64,000 nt of DNA, taken from positions 48,647-112,646 of the forward strand of contig JAFIFB010000092.1 in NCBI GenBank assembly GCA_020832285.1, read 5' to 3'. Made by a program: the position numbers and the translations under genes. Of this stretch, positions 1 through 9,028 are shown in pieces. Each line of letters starts with the position of its first letter. Within the stretch, counting starts at the first letter, position 1. The notes under the pieces were generated by a model. That model worked only from the letters and a program-made list of their open reading frames with translations, had not been told where the DNA came from and searched no databases. The stretch is from Balneolaceae bacterium. Lineage in GTDB: Bacteria > Bacteroidota > Rhodothermia > Balneolales > Balneolaceae.

Positions 1-192
1 ACCCGGATTGATTATTTCACGAGGATGCGGATCAAAAGTCACAACTACGCTCCTTGCGTTTTTCTCTTTTGCAATTTTCAGTACAATATTTATCAGCACT
101 TTATGACCAGCATGCACTCCGTCGAAGGTGCCCACAGTCAGCACGGTGTTCAGGTCCCTTTTAACATCTTTCAGAAAAACAATATCAGCCAT
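1..192 (-). CDS. ribF: Bifunctional riboflavin kinase/FAD synthetase, N-terminal part
   Basis: RibF phosphorylates riboflavin to FMN and adenylates FMN to FAD in the cytoplasm. Only the first 64 codons lie in the window; the gene continues past the left edge. They show the nucleotidyltransferase signature TVGTFDGVHAGH near residues 19-30, in which HAGH is the ATP-binding HxGH motif, followed by VVVTFDPHP near residue 50. The ATG at 192-190 overlaps the end of truB by 8 bases, so the two are probably translationally coupled. Position after truB is the usual place for ribF at the end of the nusA-infB operon. The family call is secure; the C-terminal kinase domain cannot be seen. Confidence 0.88.
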   Translation of the reverse strand, partial: MADIVFLKDVKRDLNTVLTVGTFDGVHAGHKVLINIVLKIAKEKNARSVVVTFDPHPREIINPG

Positions 193-934
193 CTTTGTTT
201 CCTTTTATTAGATGATGAAATTCATCGGTTGTCATGGCACTATTAACATGAAAAGGGCCCGTTTCAGTTCGCCTCAAACCGGTTAAATAAGCAAGGCTTC
301 CCAGTGCCTTACCCAGATCGTGTGCAAATGAACGGATATAAGTTCCCTTTCCGCACTTTATTTCGGCAGTTATGTATGGCAGTGAAACATCAAGAATTTT
401 CACCTGGTGAATGGTTACCTCTCTCGGGTCCACTTTCACTTTTTCGCCTTTTCTGGCATAATTGTAAAGCCTTTTGCCGCCAACACGTTTTGCCGAATAA
501 ACAGGTGGTACCTGCATAATTGTACCGGAAAATTTATCATCAACAACACGCTCAATCTCTTCTTGGGTTATATGCTGCCATTCTCCGGTTTGATCCGGCT
601 CGGTTTCCGCATCAAAACTTGGTGTAGATGCTCCAAAACGGATTTTTGCCTCATAGGTTTTGGGCAGATCCTGAAAATTGGAAATTTTTTTGGTCGCACG
701 CCCTGCGCAGAGAATCAACAGGCCGGTTGCAAGGGGGTCGAGTGTTCCGGCATGTCCCACTTTTTTAGAAGGGATCCGGCTTCGTATATATTTAACCACG
801 TCAAAACTGGTCCATTTCAGAGGTTTATCAACAAGAATTGCGCATCCGGTTTGATAAATTGTCTCATATGCCGGCAACCCCGATTGCTTGTCGATTACAG
901 GCAGCAGGTTCAATGAATCAATTGGGTCTGTCAT
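185..934 (-). CDS. truB: tRNA pseudouridine(55) synthase
   Basis: TruB isomerises U55 of the T-loop of elongator tRNAs to pseudouridine. The 249-residue protein has the family motif HAGTLDPLATG with the presumed catalytic Asp at residue 66, an upstream DKPLKWTSFD segment (36-45), the PPVYSAKRVGGKR segment and KCGKGTYIRS in the second half. At 249 residues it is shorter than the roughly 310-residue enterobacterial enzyme and probably lacks a C-terminal PUA domain. It begins with about 30 residues before the conserved core. It lies between rbfA (25-bp gap) and ribF (8-bp overlap) in the conserved translation operon. Confidence 0.95.
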   Translation of the reverse strand: MTDPIDSLNLLPVIDKQSGLPAYETIYQTGCAILVDKPLKWTSFDVVKYIRSRIPSKKVGHAGTLDPLATGLLILCAGRATKKISNFQDLPKTYEAKIRFGASTPSFDAETEPDQTGEWQHITQEEIERVVDDKFSGTIMQVPPVYSAKRVGGKRLYNYARKGEKVKVDPREVTIHQVKILDVSLPYITAEIKCGKGTYIRSFAHDLGKALGSLAYLTGLRRTETGPFHVNSAMTTDEFHHLIKGNKDG

Positions 935-958
935 CAGCCTATAAACTCTTCCGGATTT

Positions 959-1348
959 TCAGGATTTATCTGAACCATCTTCATCTGATGATTCCGACCC
1001 GGGCTCCTCTTCCCTTACTTTGGAAAAAAGATTCTCTATTTTATTTACATATTCAGCTGTATCGTCCTGGAAAAAAAGCAGTTCAGGAATCCTTCTGACC
1101 TGATTTTTAATTTTTGATGCAAGCTGATACCGTATTTCATTCTGGTGATCATCAATGTACTTGTAAATAGGATCCGTTTCACGTCCGGGTGAAAAAACAC
1201 TCAGGTACACTTTGGCAATGGAAAGATCGTCGGTTACCCGCACCTGTGTTACAGTTATGAAAGCTCCGGACGGCTGGTAATTTCTCTGTAGAATTTCGCC
1301 GATATCTCTTTTTATAACAGAGGCAAGTTTTTCTGTTCGAATACCCAT
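959..1348 (-). CDS. rbfA: 30S ribosome-binding factor A
   Basis: RbfA is a small KH-fold factor that binds immature 30S subunits and helps mature the 5' end of 16S rRNA. The 129-residue reading starts at MGIRTEKLASVIKRDIGEIL, which aligns with the usual RbfA start; the open frame runs 24 codons further upstream, but that part looks unrelated and is excluded. The ATG at 1348 has a GAG-type ribosome site about 8 bases upstream. The central VTDDLSIAKVYLSVF segment is typical of the family. The last 25 residues form an acidic serine-rich tail (EEEPGSESSDEDGSD). It sits between infB and truB. Confidence 0.93.
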   Translation of the reverse strand: MGIRTEKLASVIKRDIGEILQRNYQPSGAFITVTQVRVTDDLSIAKVYLSVFSPGRETDPIYKYIDDHQNEIRYQLASKIKNQVRRIPELLFFQDDTAEYVNKIENLFSKVREEEPGSESSDEDGSDKS

Positions 1349-1448
1349 AATAAAGAACTCTATTTGAATTATGCGTTTAGCAGTTGAACCGAGGGATTTA
1401 GCCCAAAATGTATACCACATGGAATAAAAGTGGCGGATTCTGCGCTAA

Positions 1449-4370
1449 TTACTTTGCGTCTTCGAGTTTTCTCTTCTGCTCGACCACCTCGTAACTTTCA
1501 AATTCATCACCTACTTTAATATCATTGAAATTCACCACGCTGATACCGCATTCGTAGCCCGATTGTACTTCTTTCACATCGTCCTTAAAGCGTTTCAAAG
1601 AATCGACCTCACCTTCATAAATCACCACACCATCACGGATAATGCGGATAGGATTATTTCGGTTAATTCTGCCTTCAGTAACATAACAGCCTGCAATAGT
1701 TCCAACTTTCGAGATTCTGAACACTTCGCGAACTGTTACAAGTCCCTTCATCTCTTCTCTGATTTCCGGGCTAAGCAGGCCTTCAAGTGCATCGTGAACT
1801 TCATCTACAGCATCATAAATCACGCTAAACAGACGTATATCGATACTTTCATTTTCAGCAAGTTTACGTGCATTGGATGTTGGACGCACCTGGAAACCAA
1901 TTATAATAGCATCAGAAGCAGAGGCAAGGAGAACATCGGACTCAGTAATAGCACCTGAGCCGGTATGAATAATTCTTACAGATACTTCCTCAGTACTGAG
2001 TTTTTGCAAAGCACCGGAGAGTGCTTCAATCGAACCGTCCACATCGGCTTTAATAATGATATTCAGCTCGGAAACTTCGCCAAGAGCCATTCGCCTGGAA
2101 AGATCATCCAGAGTAAGATGTTTCACTTTACGCAATGACTGTTCCCTGCGGATCTGCTGGCGCTGGTTGGCAATATCTTTTGCAGTTTTCTCATCCTGGG
2201 CAACAATCAGTTTATCGCCAGCCTGGGGAGTGTTCGTAAAACCGGTTAGCTGAACCGGGTGTGATGGCCCTGCCTCTTCAAGTCTGTGGCCATGTTCATT
2301 TTCCATAGCCCTAACACGTCCGAAAACAGAACCGGCCACAAATGGATCGCCAATTTTCAAAGTACCGTTCTGTACCAGAACATTTGCCACTGTTCCTTTT
2401 CCTTTATCTACGCGCGATTCAAGCACAATTGCCTGTGCAAGCCTGTCTGGATTCGCTTTTAGCTCCATCAGTTCTGCTTCAATCAAAACTTTATCGAGCA
2501 GTTCATCAATTCCATTTCCTGTATGGGCAGAAACTTCGGCCACCTGGTTGGTACCGCCAAACTCTTCAACAATTACCCCATGCTCAGATAGCTGCTGTTT
2601 GATCTTGTTTGCATTCGCTCCTGCTTTATCCATTTTATTAATGGCCACAACAATAGGCACATCAGCCGCTTTCGCGTGGTTAATCGCTTCTATGGTCTGC
2701 GGCATCACCGAGTCATCGGCCGCTACGACCAAAATCACAATATCGGTTGCCTGAGCACCCCGGCTCCTCATTGCTGTAAATGCTTCGTGGCCAGGAGTAT
2801 CAAGGAAAGTTATCGCCTTGCCCGATTCGGTTTTCACTTCGTAAGCACCTACGTGTTGAGTAATTCCTCCGGCTTCGCCTGCAGCTACTTTTGTTTTTCG
2901 TATATAATCCAGCAGTGAAGTTTTTCCATGATCTACGTGACCCATTACCGTAATAATCGGCGAGCGTGGCTCCAGGTCTTCGGGATCATCCTCTTCAATT
3001 TCAAACTCTTCCTCGATCATCTCATCGGCATCAACAAACTTCACTTCATAGTCAAATTCTGCTGCAACGAGTTCAATAGTGGATGCATCCAGCCTCTGGT
3101 TGATGGATACCATCATCCCGATATTCATGCAGGTTGTGATCACATCTGTTGGTTTCACATCCAGGAGTTCGGCAAGATCACTTACCGTAATAAATTCGGT
3201 TACTTCAATAATCGGATCTTCGAGCTGTTCCAGCTCTTCCTGCATAGCGCGCTCTTCATCCCTCTCTTCTTTACGCTGCCTTCTTCGCTTCTGACGTCTG
3301 CTGCCAACTGTTTCGCCACCCTGCATTTTCTGAAGGGTTTCGCGCATTTTCTTTTCAACATCCTCCTCGTCAACCCGGCTGCTGCGTTTTGTTTTTTTCT
3401 TCTTGCTGGTCTTTTTGGCCGGAGCTTCTTCTTTTTTAGGCTTGCTCTGTTGGCGATCTTTTCTGGATATCGATTCATCCGGCTCGGGACGATCTTTACG
3501 ACGCTTACGTGTTTTCCGTTTTTTCTTGGTTTCTCTGGAAAATTCTACCTTACCCAGTACTTTGGTGCCACTTAATTTATTAGCCCGTCCCCTGACAATT
3601 TCTTCCTCTTCTTTAGTGTCTTCTTTTTTCTTTTTTTCTTTGGCTTTTTCAGGTTTGGATTCGGCAGGTTTGGGTTGTTTTTCTTCTTCCGGTTCCTTGG
3701 GTTCTTCAGACTTTTCAGCTTTTACCTCTTCCTTCTCTGCCGGTTCCGGCTCTTCAACTTCAGCAACTTCTTTAGATTCCGCTATTTTAGCAGTTTCCTC
3801 GGCAGGTTCCGGTGCCTTTTCCTCTTTTGGCTTTTCAGCTACCTCTTCGGTTTCGGCAACAGTCTCTTCCTCTACTTTTTTCTCCGGTTTTTTATCCTCT
3901 TCAGCTTTTGTTTCATCTTCACTTTCTACTTCAGTTTCAGTTTCACTATCTGCTTCAGCTTCAGATTCTTTGATTGCCTCCGGTTCCTCCTCTTTTTCCC
4001 TGGTTTCGGGAATTTCCTCAACCGGTTCCAGAGAACTTTCGGGTTCTTTGGCTGGTTTTTCCTCCGGCTCAAGCGGAAGATCGTCTAAAGGTTCCAGGAA
4101 ACTGTCTATCGTAACACTTTCGTTACGGCTTGACATAATCTGGCTCCGGCGGCTTTCGTACTCCTCCCTGGCTTTTTCGTGCTCCCTGCTTTTTTCTTTA
4201 TCGTCTCCATATACACCATCCAATACATCATACATTTCGTGAGTGATGTTCGAATTCGGTCGGTTTGCTACATCAAATCCATGTTCGCCCAGTGTATCAA
4301 CGATAGATTGGGTGGCAACATTAAATTCTGATGCGACCTTAAAGAGCTTTTTCGGTTTTTGTTTGGTCAT
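1449..4370 (-). CDS. infB: Translation initiation factor IF-2
   Basis: IF-2 is the GTPase that brings fMet-tRNA to the 30S subunit and promotes subunit joining. In the 973-residue protein an IF2_N-like helix domain opens the sequence (about 5-35). A very long charged linker follows: acidic E/P/K-rich from about 85 to 260, then strongly basic [17 protein letters not shown] stretches to about 370. A second IF2_N-like segment lies near 390-440. The GTPase core has G1 GHVDHGKT (about 476-483), [20 protein letters not shown] and NKMDK, followed by the beta-barrel and C-terminal fMet-tRNA-binding domains. The low-complexity linker produces long spurious open frames on the opposite strand. It lies 66 bp after nusA in the conserved operon. 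Confidence 0.97.
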   Translation of the reverse strand: MTKQKPKKLFKVASEFNVATQSIVDTLGEHGFDVANRPNSNITHEMYDVLDGVYGDDKEKSREHEKAREEYESRRSQIMSSRNESVTIDSFLEPLDDLPLEPEEKPAKEPESSLEPVEEIPETREKEEEPEAIKESEAEADSETETEVESEDETKAEEDKKPEKKVEEETVAETEEVAEKPKEEKAPEPAEETAKIAESKEVAEVEEPEPAEKEEVKAEKSEEPKEPEEEKQPKPAESKPEKAKEKKKKEDTKEEEEIVRGRANKLSGTKVLGKVEFSRETKKKRKTRKRRKDRPEPDESISRKDRQQSKPKKEEAPAKKTSKKKKTKRSSRVDEEDVEKKMRETLQKMQGGETVGSRRQKRRRQRKEERDEERAMQEELEQLEDPIIEVTEFITVSDLAELLDVKPTDVITTCMNIGMMVSINQRLDASTIELVAAEFDYEVKFVDADEMIEEEFEIEEDDPEDLEPRSPIITVMGHVDHGKTSLLDYIRKTKVAAGEAGGITQHVGAYEVKTESGKAITFLDTPGHEAFTAMRSRGAQATDIVILVVAADDSVMPQTIEAINHAKAADVPIVVAINKMDKAGANANKIKQQLSEHGVIVEEFGGTNQVAEVSAHTGNGIDELLDKVLIEAELMELKANPDRLAQAIVLESRVDKGKGTVANVLVQNGTLKIGDPFVAGSVFGRVRAMENEHGHRLEEAGPSHPVQLTGFTNTPQAGDKLIVAQDEKTAKDIANQRQQIRREQSLRKVKHLTLDDLSRRMALGEVSELNIIIKADVDGSIEALSGALQKLSTEEVSVRIIHTGSGAITESDVLLASASDAIIIGFQVRPTSNARKLAENESIDIRLFSVIYDAVDEVHDALEGLLSPEIREEMKGLVTVREVFRISKVGTIAGCYVTEGRINRNNPIRIIRDGVVIYEGEVDSLKRFKDDVKEVQSGYECGISVVNFNDIKVGDEFESYEVVEQKRKLEDAK

Positions 4371-4436
4371 ATATGTTTTTACGTCGTTTAAATCAAAAAA
4401 ATTGTACTAAGCACTTCCAGTGCCCGAAAGGTACGA

Positions 4437-5696
4437 TCAATCTTCCTCGTCCTCAAATTCATATGCAATGATATCGATGATTCTTTCGGCTTCTTCCCGG
4501 CTTATTTTTCCATCGGTACGGCGCACAATCTCATCTTCATCGAGTTCAAGTACAGCTCTTGCGCTGTCACATCCGATCTCGCGAAGTATTTCGATAGTAT
4601 CTGGGCCGAAATCTACTTCGAACTCGGCAATATCGATATCATCTTCCTCTTCCACTTCTCTGAACACATCAATTTCACATTCCACCAGTTTCGAGGCCAG
4701 CCGGATATTAACCCCGCCCTTGCCGATAGCTTTGGAGACTTCATCAGCGGGTACAAGCACACTGGCACGGGTGCCGTCTTCGCTGAGCTCTACTTTAAGC
4801 ACCTTTGCCGGCTGTAATGCTCGTTTGATGAATTCAACATTGTCGTCACTATAATTGATGACATCGATATTTTCGTTCTGAAGTTCACGAACCACAGCGT
4901 GAATCCGGATTCCCTTCATTCCTACGCATGCACCAACGGGGTCTACTCGCTCATCATGAGAAATAACAGCTACTTTAGAGCGGTCTCCCGGCTCTCTGGC
5001 AATACGCTTCAACTCAATAATACCATCGAACACCTCAGGAATTTCATTTTCGAACAACCTTTCCAGAAACAGCGGGGATGTTCGCGAAATAATCACAGTC
5101 GGGTTTCCCCCCTGTCGTTTCACTTCAACAACTACTGCGCGGATGGTGTCTCCTTTACGGTAGCGGTCTTTGTAGATCTGTTCGTTTTTTGGCAACAGCA
5201 GTTCAACGCCATTGTGGTTCACAAGAATGTCTTTGTTATTTCGCACCTGATAAACATCACCGAGAACAATTTCACCGATTCGGTCGGAGTAATCTTCAAA
5301 AACATTGTCCTTCTCTATCTCACGTATTCGCTGTGCAAGCTGCTGCCGTGCCATCGTTACAGCGCGACGGCCAAAATCAGTAATTGAGATCTCCTGGGCA
5401 AATTCATCGTAAAGTTCAAGGTCAGGATCATGCTTTTGCGCATCTTCCAGTGATATTTCCATAACCGGATCAGTCAGCTCATCGGCTGGAACCACTTCAC
5501 GGATATGGAGAATCTGAATCTCGCCGCGATCAGCATTCAGAATCACTTCAAAAGCTTCATCCGAATCATATTTTTTACGAATCATGGTGCGAAATACATC
5601 CTCAAGAATGGACAGCAGCAGGTCTTTATCGATACCTTTGTCCTTGGCTATTTCAGCAAATGACTGAATAATGAGTTTTGAAATATCGTTTTGCAT
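4437..5696 (-). CDS. nusA: Transcription termination/antitermination protein NusA
   Basis: NusA binds RNA polymerase and nascent RNA and modulates pausing, termination and rRNA antitermination. The 419-residue protein has the N-terminal RNAP-binding domain (about 1-130). An S1 domain follows (about 135-205, with LGDVYQVRNNKDILVNHNG). Two KH domains come next: RVDPVGACVGMKGIRIHAVV and DEVSKAIGKGGVNIRLASKL. The C-terminal part has a helix-hairpin-helix-like segment (ILREIGCDSARAVLELDEDE). It ends with an acidic EFEDEED tail. The length fits Bacteroidota-type NusA, without the long proteobacterial repeats. It is placed between rimP and infB. Confidence 0.96.
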   Translation of the reverse strand: MQNDISKLIIQSFAEIAKDKGIDKDLLLSILEDVFRTMIRKKYDSDEAFEVILNADRGEIQILHIREVVPADELTDPVMEISLEDAQKHDPDLELYDEFAQEISITDFGRRAVTMARQQLAQRIREIEKDNVFEDYSDRIGEIVLGDVYQVRNNKDILVNHNGVELLLPKNEQIYKDRYRKGDTIRAVVVEVKRQGGNPTVIISRTSPLFLERLFENEIPEVFDGIIELKRIAREPGDRSKVAVISHDERVDPVGACVGMKGIRIHAVVRELQNENIDVINYSDDNVEFIKRALQPAKVLKVELSEDGTRASVLVPADEVSKAIGKGGVNIRLASKLVECEIDVFREVEEEDDIDIAEFEVDFGPDTIEILREIGCDSARAVLELDEDEIVRRTDGKISREEAERIIDIIAYEFEDEED

Positions 5697-5728
5697 CAGA
5701 AATTTTCCTGTTTTGAAATTATTTTCAT

Positions 5729-6187
5729 CTAAATTTTCGGGATGATTTTTGTTTCGACAATACTGTCAAATGAGATCTTTCTTTGCTTCTTATCATTCTC
5801 CAGTATTGTGATGCTGCTATCATCAACTTCATCAATCACCCCTTCTGCAGAGTGATAATTTTCACTTTCTTTGAATTTTATTTTTGCGGACCGTCCGCGA
5901 TTTTTCCTGTATTGACGTTTGTCACTCAGCGGCCTCGACAGGCCGGGTGACGATACATTCAGTCTGTATGCACCTCCAAATAATTCTTGCTCATCCAGTA
6001 AACTGCTTATTTCACGACTGACCCTTGAGCACGCCTCCAGGCTTACGCCTTCTCGCTCGGTATCCACCAAAATCCAATACTCCGGTATTTTTTGATGCTT
6101 TACTTCTACATCCACAAGAAACATGTTTTCTTGCTCAATAACAGGTTCGGCGATTGTTTTCAGGGTATTTATTTTGTCGTTGTTCAT
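5729..6187 (-). CDS. rimP: Ribosome maturation factor RimP
   Basis: RimP assists 30S subunit maturation. The chosen start is MNNDKINTLKTIAEPVIEQE (152 residues), which matches the usual RimP N-terminus; an in-frame start 8 codons upstream is less likely. Family features include the LVDVEVKH strand, the SLEACSRVSREISSLLDE helix and the NVSSPGLSRPL motif near the domain junction. The C-terminal SH3-like half carries the DEVDDSSITI segment. As first gene of the rimP-nusA-infB-rbfA-truB-ribF run, it probably sits next to the operon promoter in the 6188-6380 interval, which separates it from a divergent gene. Confidence 0.92.
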   Translation of the reverse strand: MNNDKINTLKTIAEPVIEQENMFLVDVEVKHQKIPEYWILVDTEREGVSLEACSRVSREISSLLDEQELFGGAYRLNVSSPGLSRPLSDKRQYRKNRGRSAKIKFKESENYHSAEGVIDEVDDSSITILENDKKQRKISFDSIVETKIIPKI

Positions 6188-6380
6188 TCGTTTCTTTAAC
6201 AGTAAGTACAAAAAAAAGTGAGAACCTTCCCGGCGCTCACTTTTCAGACTTCTAAAAATAACCTAAATTGCCGAAAATTACAACCTTTCTGAGTTGTTTA
6301 GAGCCAGCCCTGCAAGCATGATTCCATTTTTTATTTCGTTGCAGATAAATTGTTAACTCTCATTTTTATAAACATACTTT

Positions 6381-6878
6381 ATGCTTCGCACAACTTGTAT
6401 TGTTATCCTCTTACTTTTCATTGGCTGCTCCGGTAACGGAGAACGAACCGATACCGCTCAAGAAACCGAAAGGCCAGCAAGAGAGCTCGCCTACACATCA
6501 GAAGTGGCATTTTTACAGGCAGATAATGAAGCTGTCACAACAATCAAAGTCTCTGTAGCTGATGATGATGCTTCAAGAAGCGAAGGCCTGATGGACGTGC
6601 ATGATTTGCCATCAGATGCCGGTATGCTTTTTATTTTTGATGAAGATGAACCCCGCAGCTTCTGGATGGCCGGAACCCCGCTTTCACTCGATATTATTTT
6701 TATTAATGGCGATTATGAAATTGTGAGAATTCACCGCAACACCCCACCTTACTCCCACGACAGTATACCATCTGAAGAACCGGCAAAATATGTGGTTGAA
6801 GTGAATGCTGGTTTCACCATGCGCCATGATATTACCGAAGGAATGAAAATTCAGATAGAAGAACTTGGACAAGACTAG
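6381..6878 (+). CDS. DUF192 family lipoprotein
   Basis: The 165-residue protein starts with a short lipoprotein signal (MLRTTCIVILLLFIGC) whose cysteine 16 should be lipidated, so it is probably anchored at an envelope membrane. The rest is one DUF192 domain: RSEGLMDVHDLPSDAGMLFIF, then FWMAGTPLSLDIIFI, matching the conserved GLM, GMLF and FWM..T..PLDIIF signature of that family. The biochemical role of DUF192 is not settled. The gene is transcribed away from the rimP operon. Its TAG stop codon (6876-6878) lies inside the terminal repeat of a MITE-like element, so the insertion abuts or has supplied the extreme 3' end of the gene. Confidence 0.85.
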   Translation: MLRTTCIVILLLFIGCSGNGERTDTAQETERPARELAYTSEVAFLQADNEAVTTIKVSVADDDASRSEGLMDVHDLPSDAGMLFIFDEDEPRSFWMAGTPLSLDIIFINGDYEIVRIHRNTPPYSHDSIPSEEPAKYVVEVNAGFTMRHDITEGMKIQIEELGQD

Positions 6879-7017
6879 TGTCGTGTCAACTGTAAAAGTG
6901 TGAGAGAGTCATCAGACGAGTCGATCCGGGATCATCCCAATCATCTACATTGGTATATTTTTTGAAAAACTCGTCAGATGACTTAACCCGACGTTTTATC
7001 TTTGACATAACACTAGT
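6874..7017. mobile_element. MITE-like palindromic repeat, copy 1 (complete)
   Basis: This 144-bp noncoding element is bounded by imperfect inverted ends: ACTAGTGTCGTGTCAA at 6874-6889 and TTGACATAACACTAGT at 7002-7017 (14 of 16 positions agree when inverted). Inside is a second inverted pair, AGTCATCAGACGAGT and ACTCGTCAGATGACT, with one mismatch, so the whole element can fold as a long hairpin. The right end continues into a near-perfect 26-bp palindrome reaching 7027. A second copy lies inverted at 39903-40024 with only about three differences over 122 bp. There is no coding capacity; the transposase that would move it is not in the window. Confidence 0.75.
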
Positions 7018-7283
7018 GTTAAGTCAAATATGAACCATTGCTTGAAACCTGTCAGCACCCACCGGATCTGACAGCGTTGGATTATGTGCGAAATAGCCTT
7101 AACTCATTTTCCGAAAAACTTTAAAAATCGACCTCAATCGCTTGTAAGAAACGATTTGTAGTGCTACATCGATAATAATATTCTTAGATAATTGAAAAAT
7201 TATTAATCGAACTGAGATCTTCAGTAAAACGATAAGAGACATTCGGGTCACCCTGCACTTCTATCAGAAAACCGGGTTTGTCG
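7018..7283. other. Intergenic region between repeat and fbp
   Basis: Apart from the end of the palindrome at 7018-7027 I see no gene, no clear terminator and no recognised RNA here. It is AT-rich and lies beyond the 3' ends of two convergent genes. Confidence 0.4.
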
Positions 7284-8297
7284 CTACTGATCATGAATCT
7301 TTAAAAAAGAGAGTACAGTTTTTACGTTTTGGGCTGAACCGATGAAAATCGGGGATTGCTGATGAATATCATCCGGTTCAACTTCCATGATGCGCTTTTG
7401 TCCGTTTACGGAGATCCCTCCTGCCTCTTCGATGATAAAACTCATCGGGTTGCATTCGTAGAGCATCCGCACTTTGCCCGATGGGTATTCATCTGTTCGG
7501 GGATAGATAAAAATTCCTCCTTCAAGTAAAATTCTGTGGATATCCGCCACCATCGCCCCGCAATAGCGGCTCAGGTAAGGCCTTCCGGTTGCCGGATCTC
7601 CTTCCTGACAATAACGGATGTAGTTTTTCACTCCTTCGGTAAACGTCTCTACTCCGCCTTCATTTATGCTGTATACCGTACCATGCTCCGGTATTTTGCA
7701 ATTTTCGCGGAAAAGAATAAATCTGCCGGTATCCGAATCAAGGATAAACTGATGTACCCCTGAACCGGCAGTAAAGCAGAATACCAGGGCCGGGCCATAT
7801 AAAAAATATCCTGCCACAACCTGTACATCCCCCGTCTGAAGCGCTTCTTCCTCATCTGGCTTTTCACCAGTTTTACTTTGTCTCTTTGAGATGGAAAAAA
7901 TGGTTCCTGTAGAAAGGTTTGTATCAATATTGGCTGAACCGTCAATCGGGTCGAAAGAAACAATATAGTTTCCGTTTTCACTGTTCAGGTGAATCATTTC
8001 CTCAGTCTCTTCGCTTACAGCCATACAGACTGATGTTGCACGACTCAAAGCAGAAATCATCTCTTCTTCGGCAATAAGATCTAATTTTTTCACTTTATCA
8101 CCGTGCTGGTTTACCGATCCGTCGGTACCTGTCAGCCCGCTGATTGGAGCCCTTCCTGATATAGATGAAATCGATTGTCCTGCCTGTAAAATCTCTTTTA
8201 ACAAGGCAATCAGTTCTCTATCCACACCGGGATTCAGTTTTTTATCTCTCTTGATGAACTCTTCAAAAGTTATCCGTTTATTATTTTCGTCTGACAT
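7284..8297 (-). CDS. fbp: Fructose-1,6-bisphosphatase class I
   Basis: Hydrolyses fructose 1,6-bisphosphate to fructose 6-phosphate, the committed step of gluconeogenesis. The 337-residue protein matches class I FBPase in length. Metal-binding and active-site motifs are visible: SEETEE (95-100), DPIDGS (116-121) within the VSFDPIDGSANID segment, and GTIFSI (131-136). Sugar-phosphate-binding segments come later (RYCGAMVADIHRILLEGGIF, and KVRMLYECNPMSFIIEEAGG). It stands alone on the minus strand, with a 134-bp gap to coaE upstream. No allosteric features can be judged from the sequence. Confidence 0.96.
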   Translation of the reverse strand: MSDENNKRITFEEFIKRDKKLNPGVDRELIALLKEILQAGQSISSISGRAPISGLTGTDGSVNQHGDKVKKLDLIAEEEMISALSRATSVCMAVSEETEEMIHLNSENGNYIVSFDPIDGSANIDTNLSTGTIFSISKRQSKTGEKPDEEEALQTGDVQVVAGYFLYGPALVFCFTAGSGVHQFILDSDTGRFILFRENCKIPEHGTVYSINEGGVETFTEGVKNYIRYCQEGDPATGRPYLSRYCGAMVADIHRILLEGGIFIYPRTDEYPSGKVRMLYECNPMSFIIEEAGGISVNGQKRIMEVEPDDIHQQSPIFIGSAQNVKTVLSFLKIHDQ

Positions 8298-8431
8298 AGA
8301 TTAATGATATTAAAAAATTTACCGGATAAACAATTTAAGATAACAAGAAAGGCAGAGTCTCAGAACTCAAGCTATCAGCAGACAAGAAGTATGAGCCGGG
8401 CATGATTTTGAACAAAACAGATAAAACAACA

Positions 8432-9028
8432 TTAATGAGACTGTATCACTTTCTGGTACAGTTCAGCCGCTTTGATTTTTAATTGTTCGAGTGATCCGTT
8501 GTTATCGATGGTATAATCAGCAAGATGCATAAGCTGGTCAAATTCGGGTTGTTTTTCCATTCTGGATTGCACTTCTTCGTGCGCAACACCATCTCGATGA
8601 ACCACCCGGTCTATCCGGTTTTCACGGTCGCTTAGCACAATCACAACAACATCCAGATCATCGGGACGCCCCTTACGTAGGAGCAGTGCGGCTTCTTTTA
8701 CGATCAGGTTTTTTCCCTCTTCCGCAACCTCTTTACTTTTTTTTTGAAAAGCTCTTCCCACCTCAGGATGTACAATAGCGTTGAGTTCTTCTACCCGCCC
8801 TTTTTTAAAAGCTTCATCTATCAGATGATCTTTATTCAGGGACCCGTCGGCTTTATAGGTTTGCGGACCAAATGCATCAGTTAGCTTTTGCCGTACAGAC
8901 GACTCTGTCACCATCAATTCTTTGGCCACATCATCGGCGTAGAAAACAATCGCGCCGAGCTTTTCCCACTCTTTGCATACGGTTGATTTTCCCGATCCGA
9001 TTCCGCCTGTAATACCAACTTTTATCAT
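8432..9028 (-). CDS. coaE: Dephospho-CoA kinase
   Basis: Catalyses the last step of coenzyme A synthesis, ATP-dependent phosphorylation of the 3'-hydroxyl of dephospho-CoA. The 198-residue protein opens with the P-loop GGIGSGKST (8-16) and has the family YADDVAKEL segment just after, then the lid-region KEAALLLRKGRPDDLDVVVIV segment. Its ATG overlaps the prfB stop codon as ATGA (9025-9028), indicating translational coupling to release factor 2. The length is normal for the family. Confidence 0.95.
   Translation of the reverse strand: MIKVGITGGIGSGKSTVCKEWEKLGAIVFYADDVAKELMVTESSVRQKLTDAFGPQTYKADGSLNKDHLIDEAFKKGRVEELNAIVHPEVGRAFQKKSKEVAEEGKNLIVKEAALLLRKGRPDDLDVVVIVLSDRENRIDRVVHRDGVAHEEVQSRMEKQPEFDQLMHLADYTIDNNGSLEQLKIKAAELYQKVIQSH

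Noticed and set aside
3403..4242. 279-codon open frame antisense to infB
   Set aside because: It is a serine-rich shadow of the low-complexity Glu/Lys linker of IF-2; no ribosome site and no domain.
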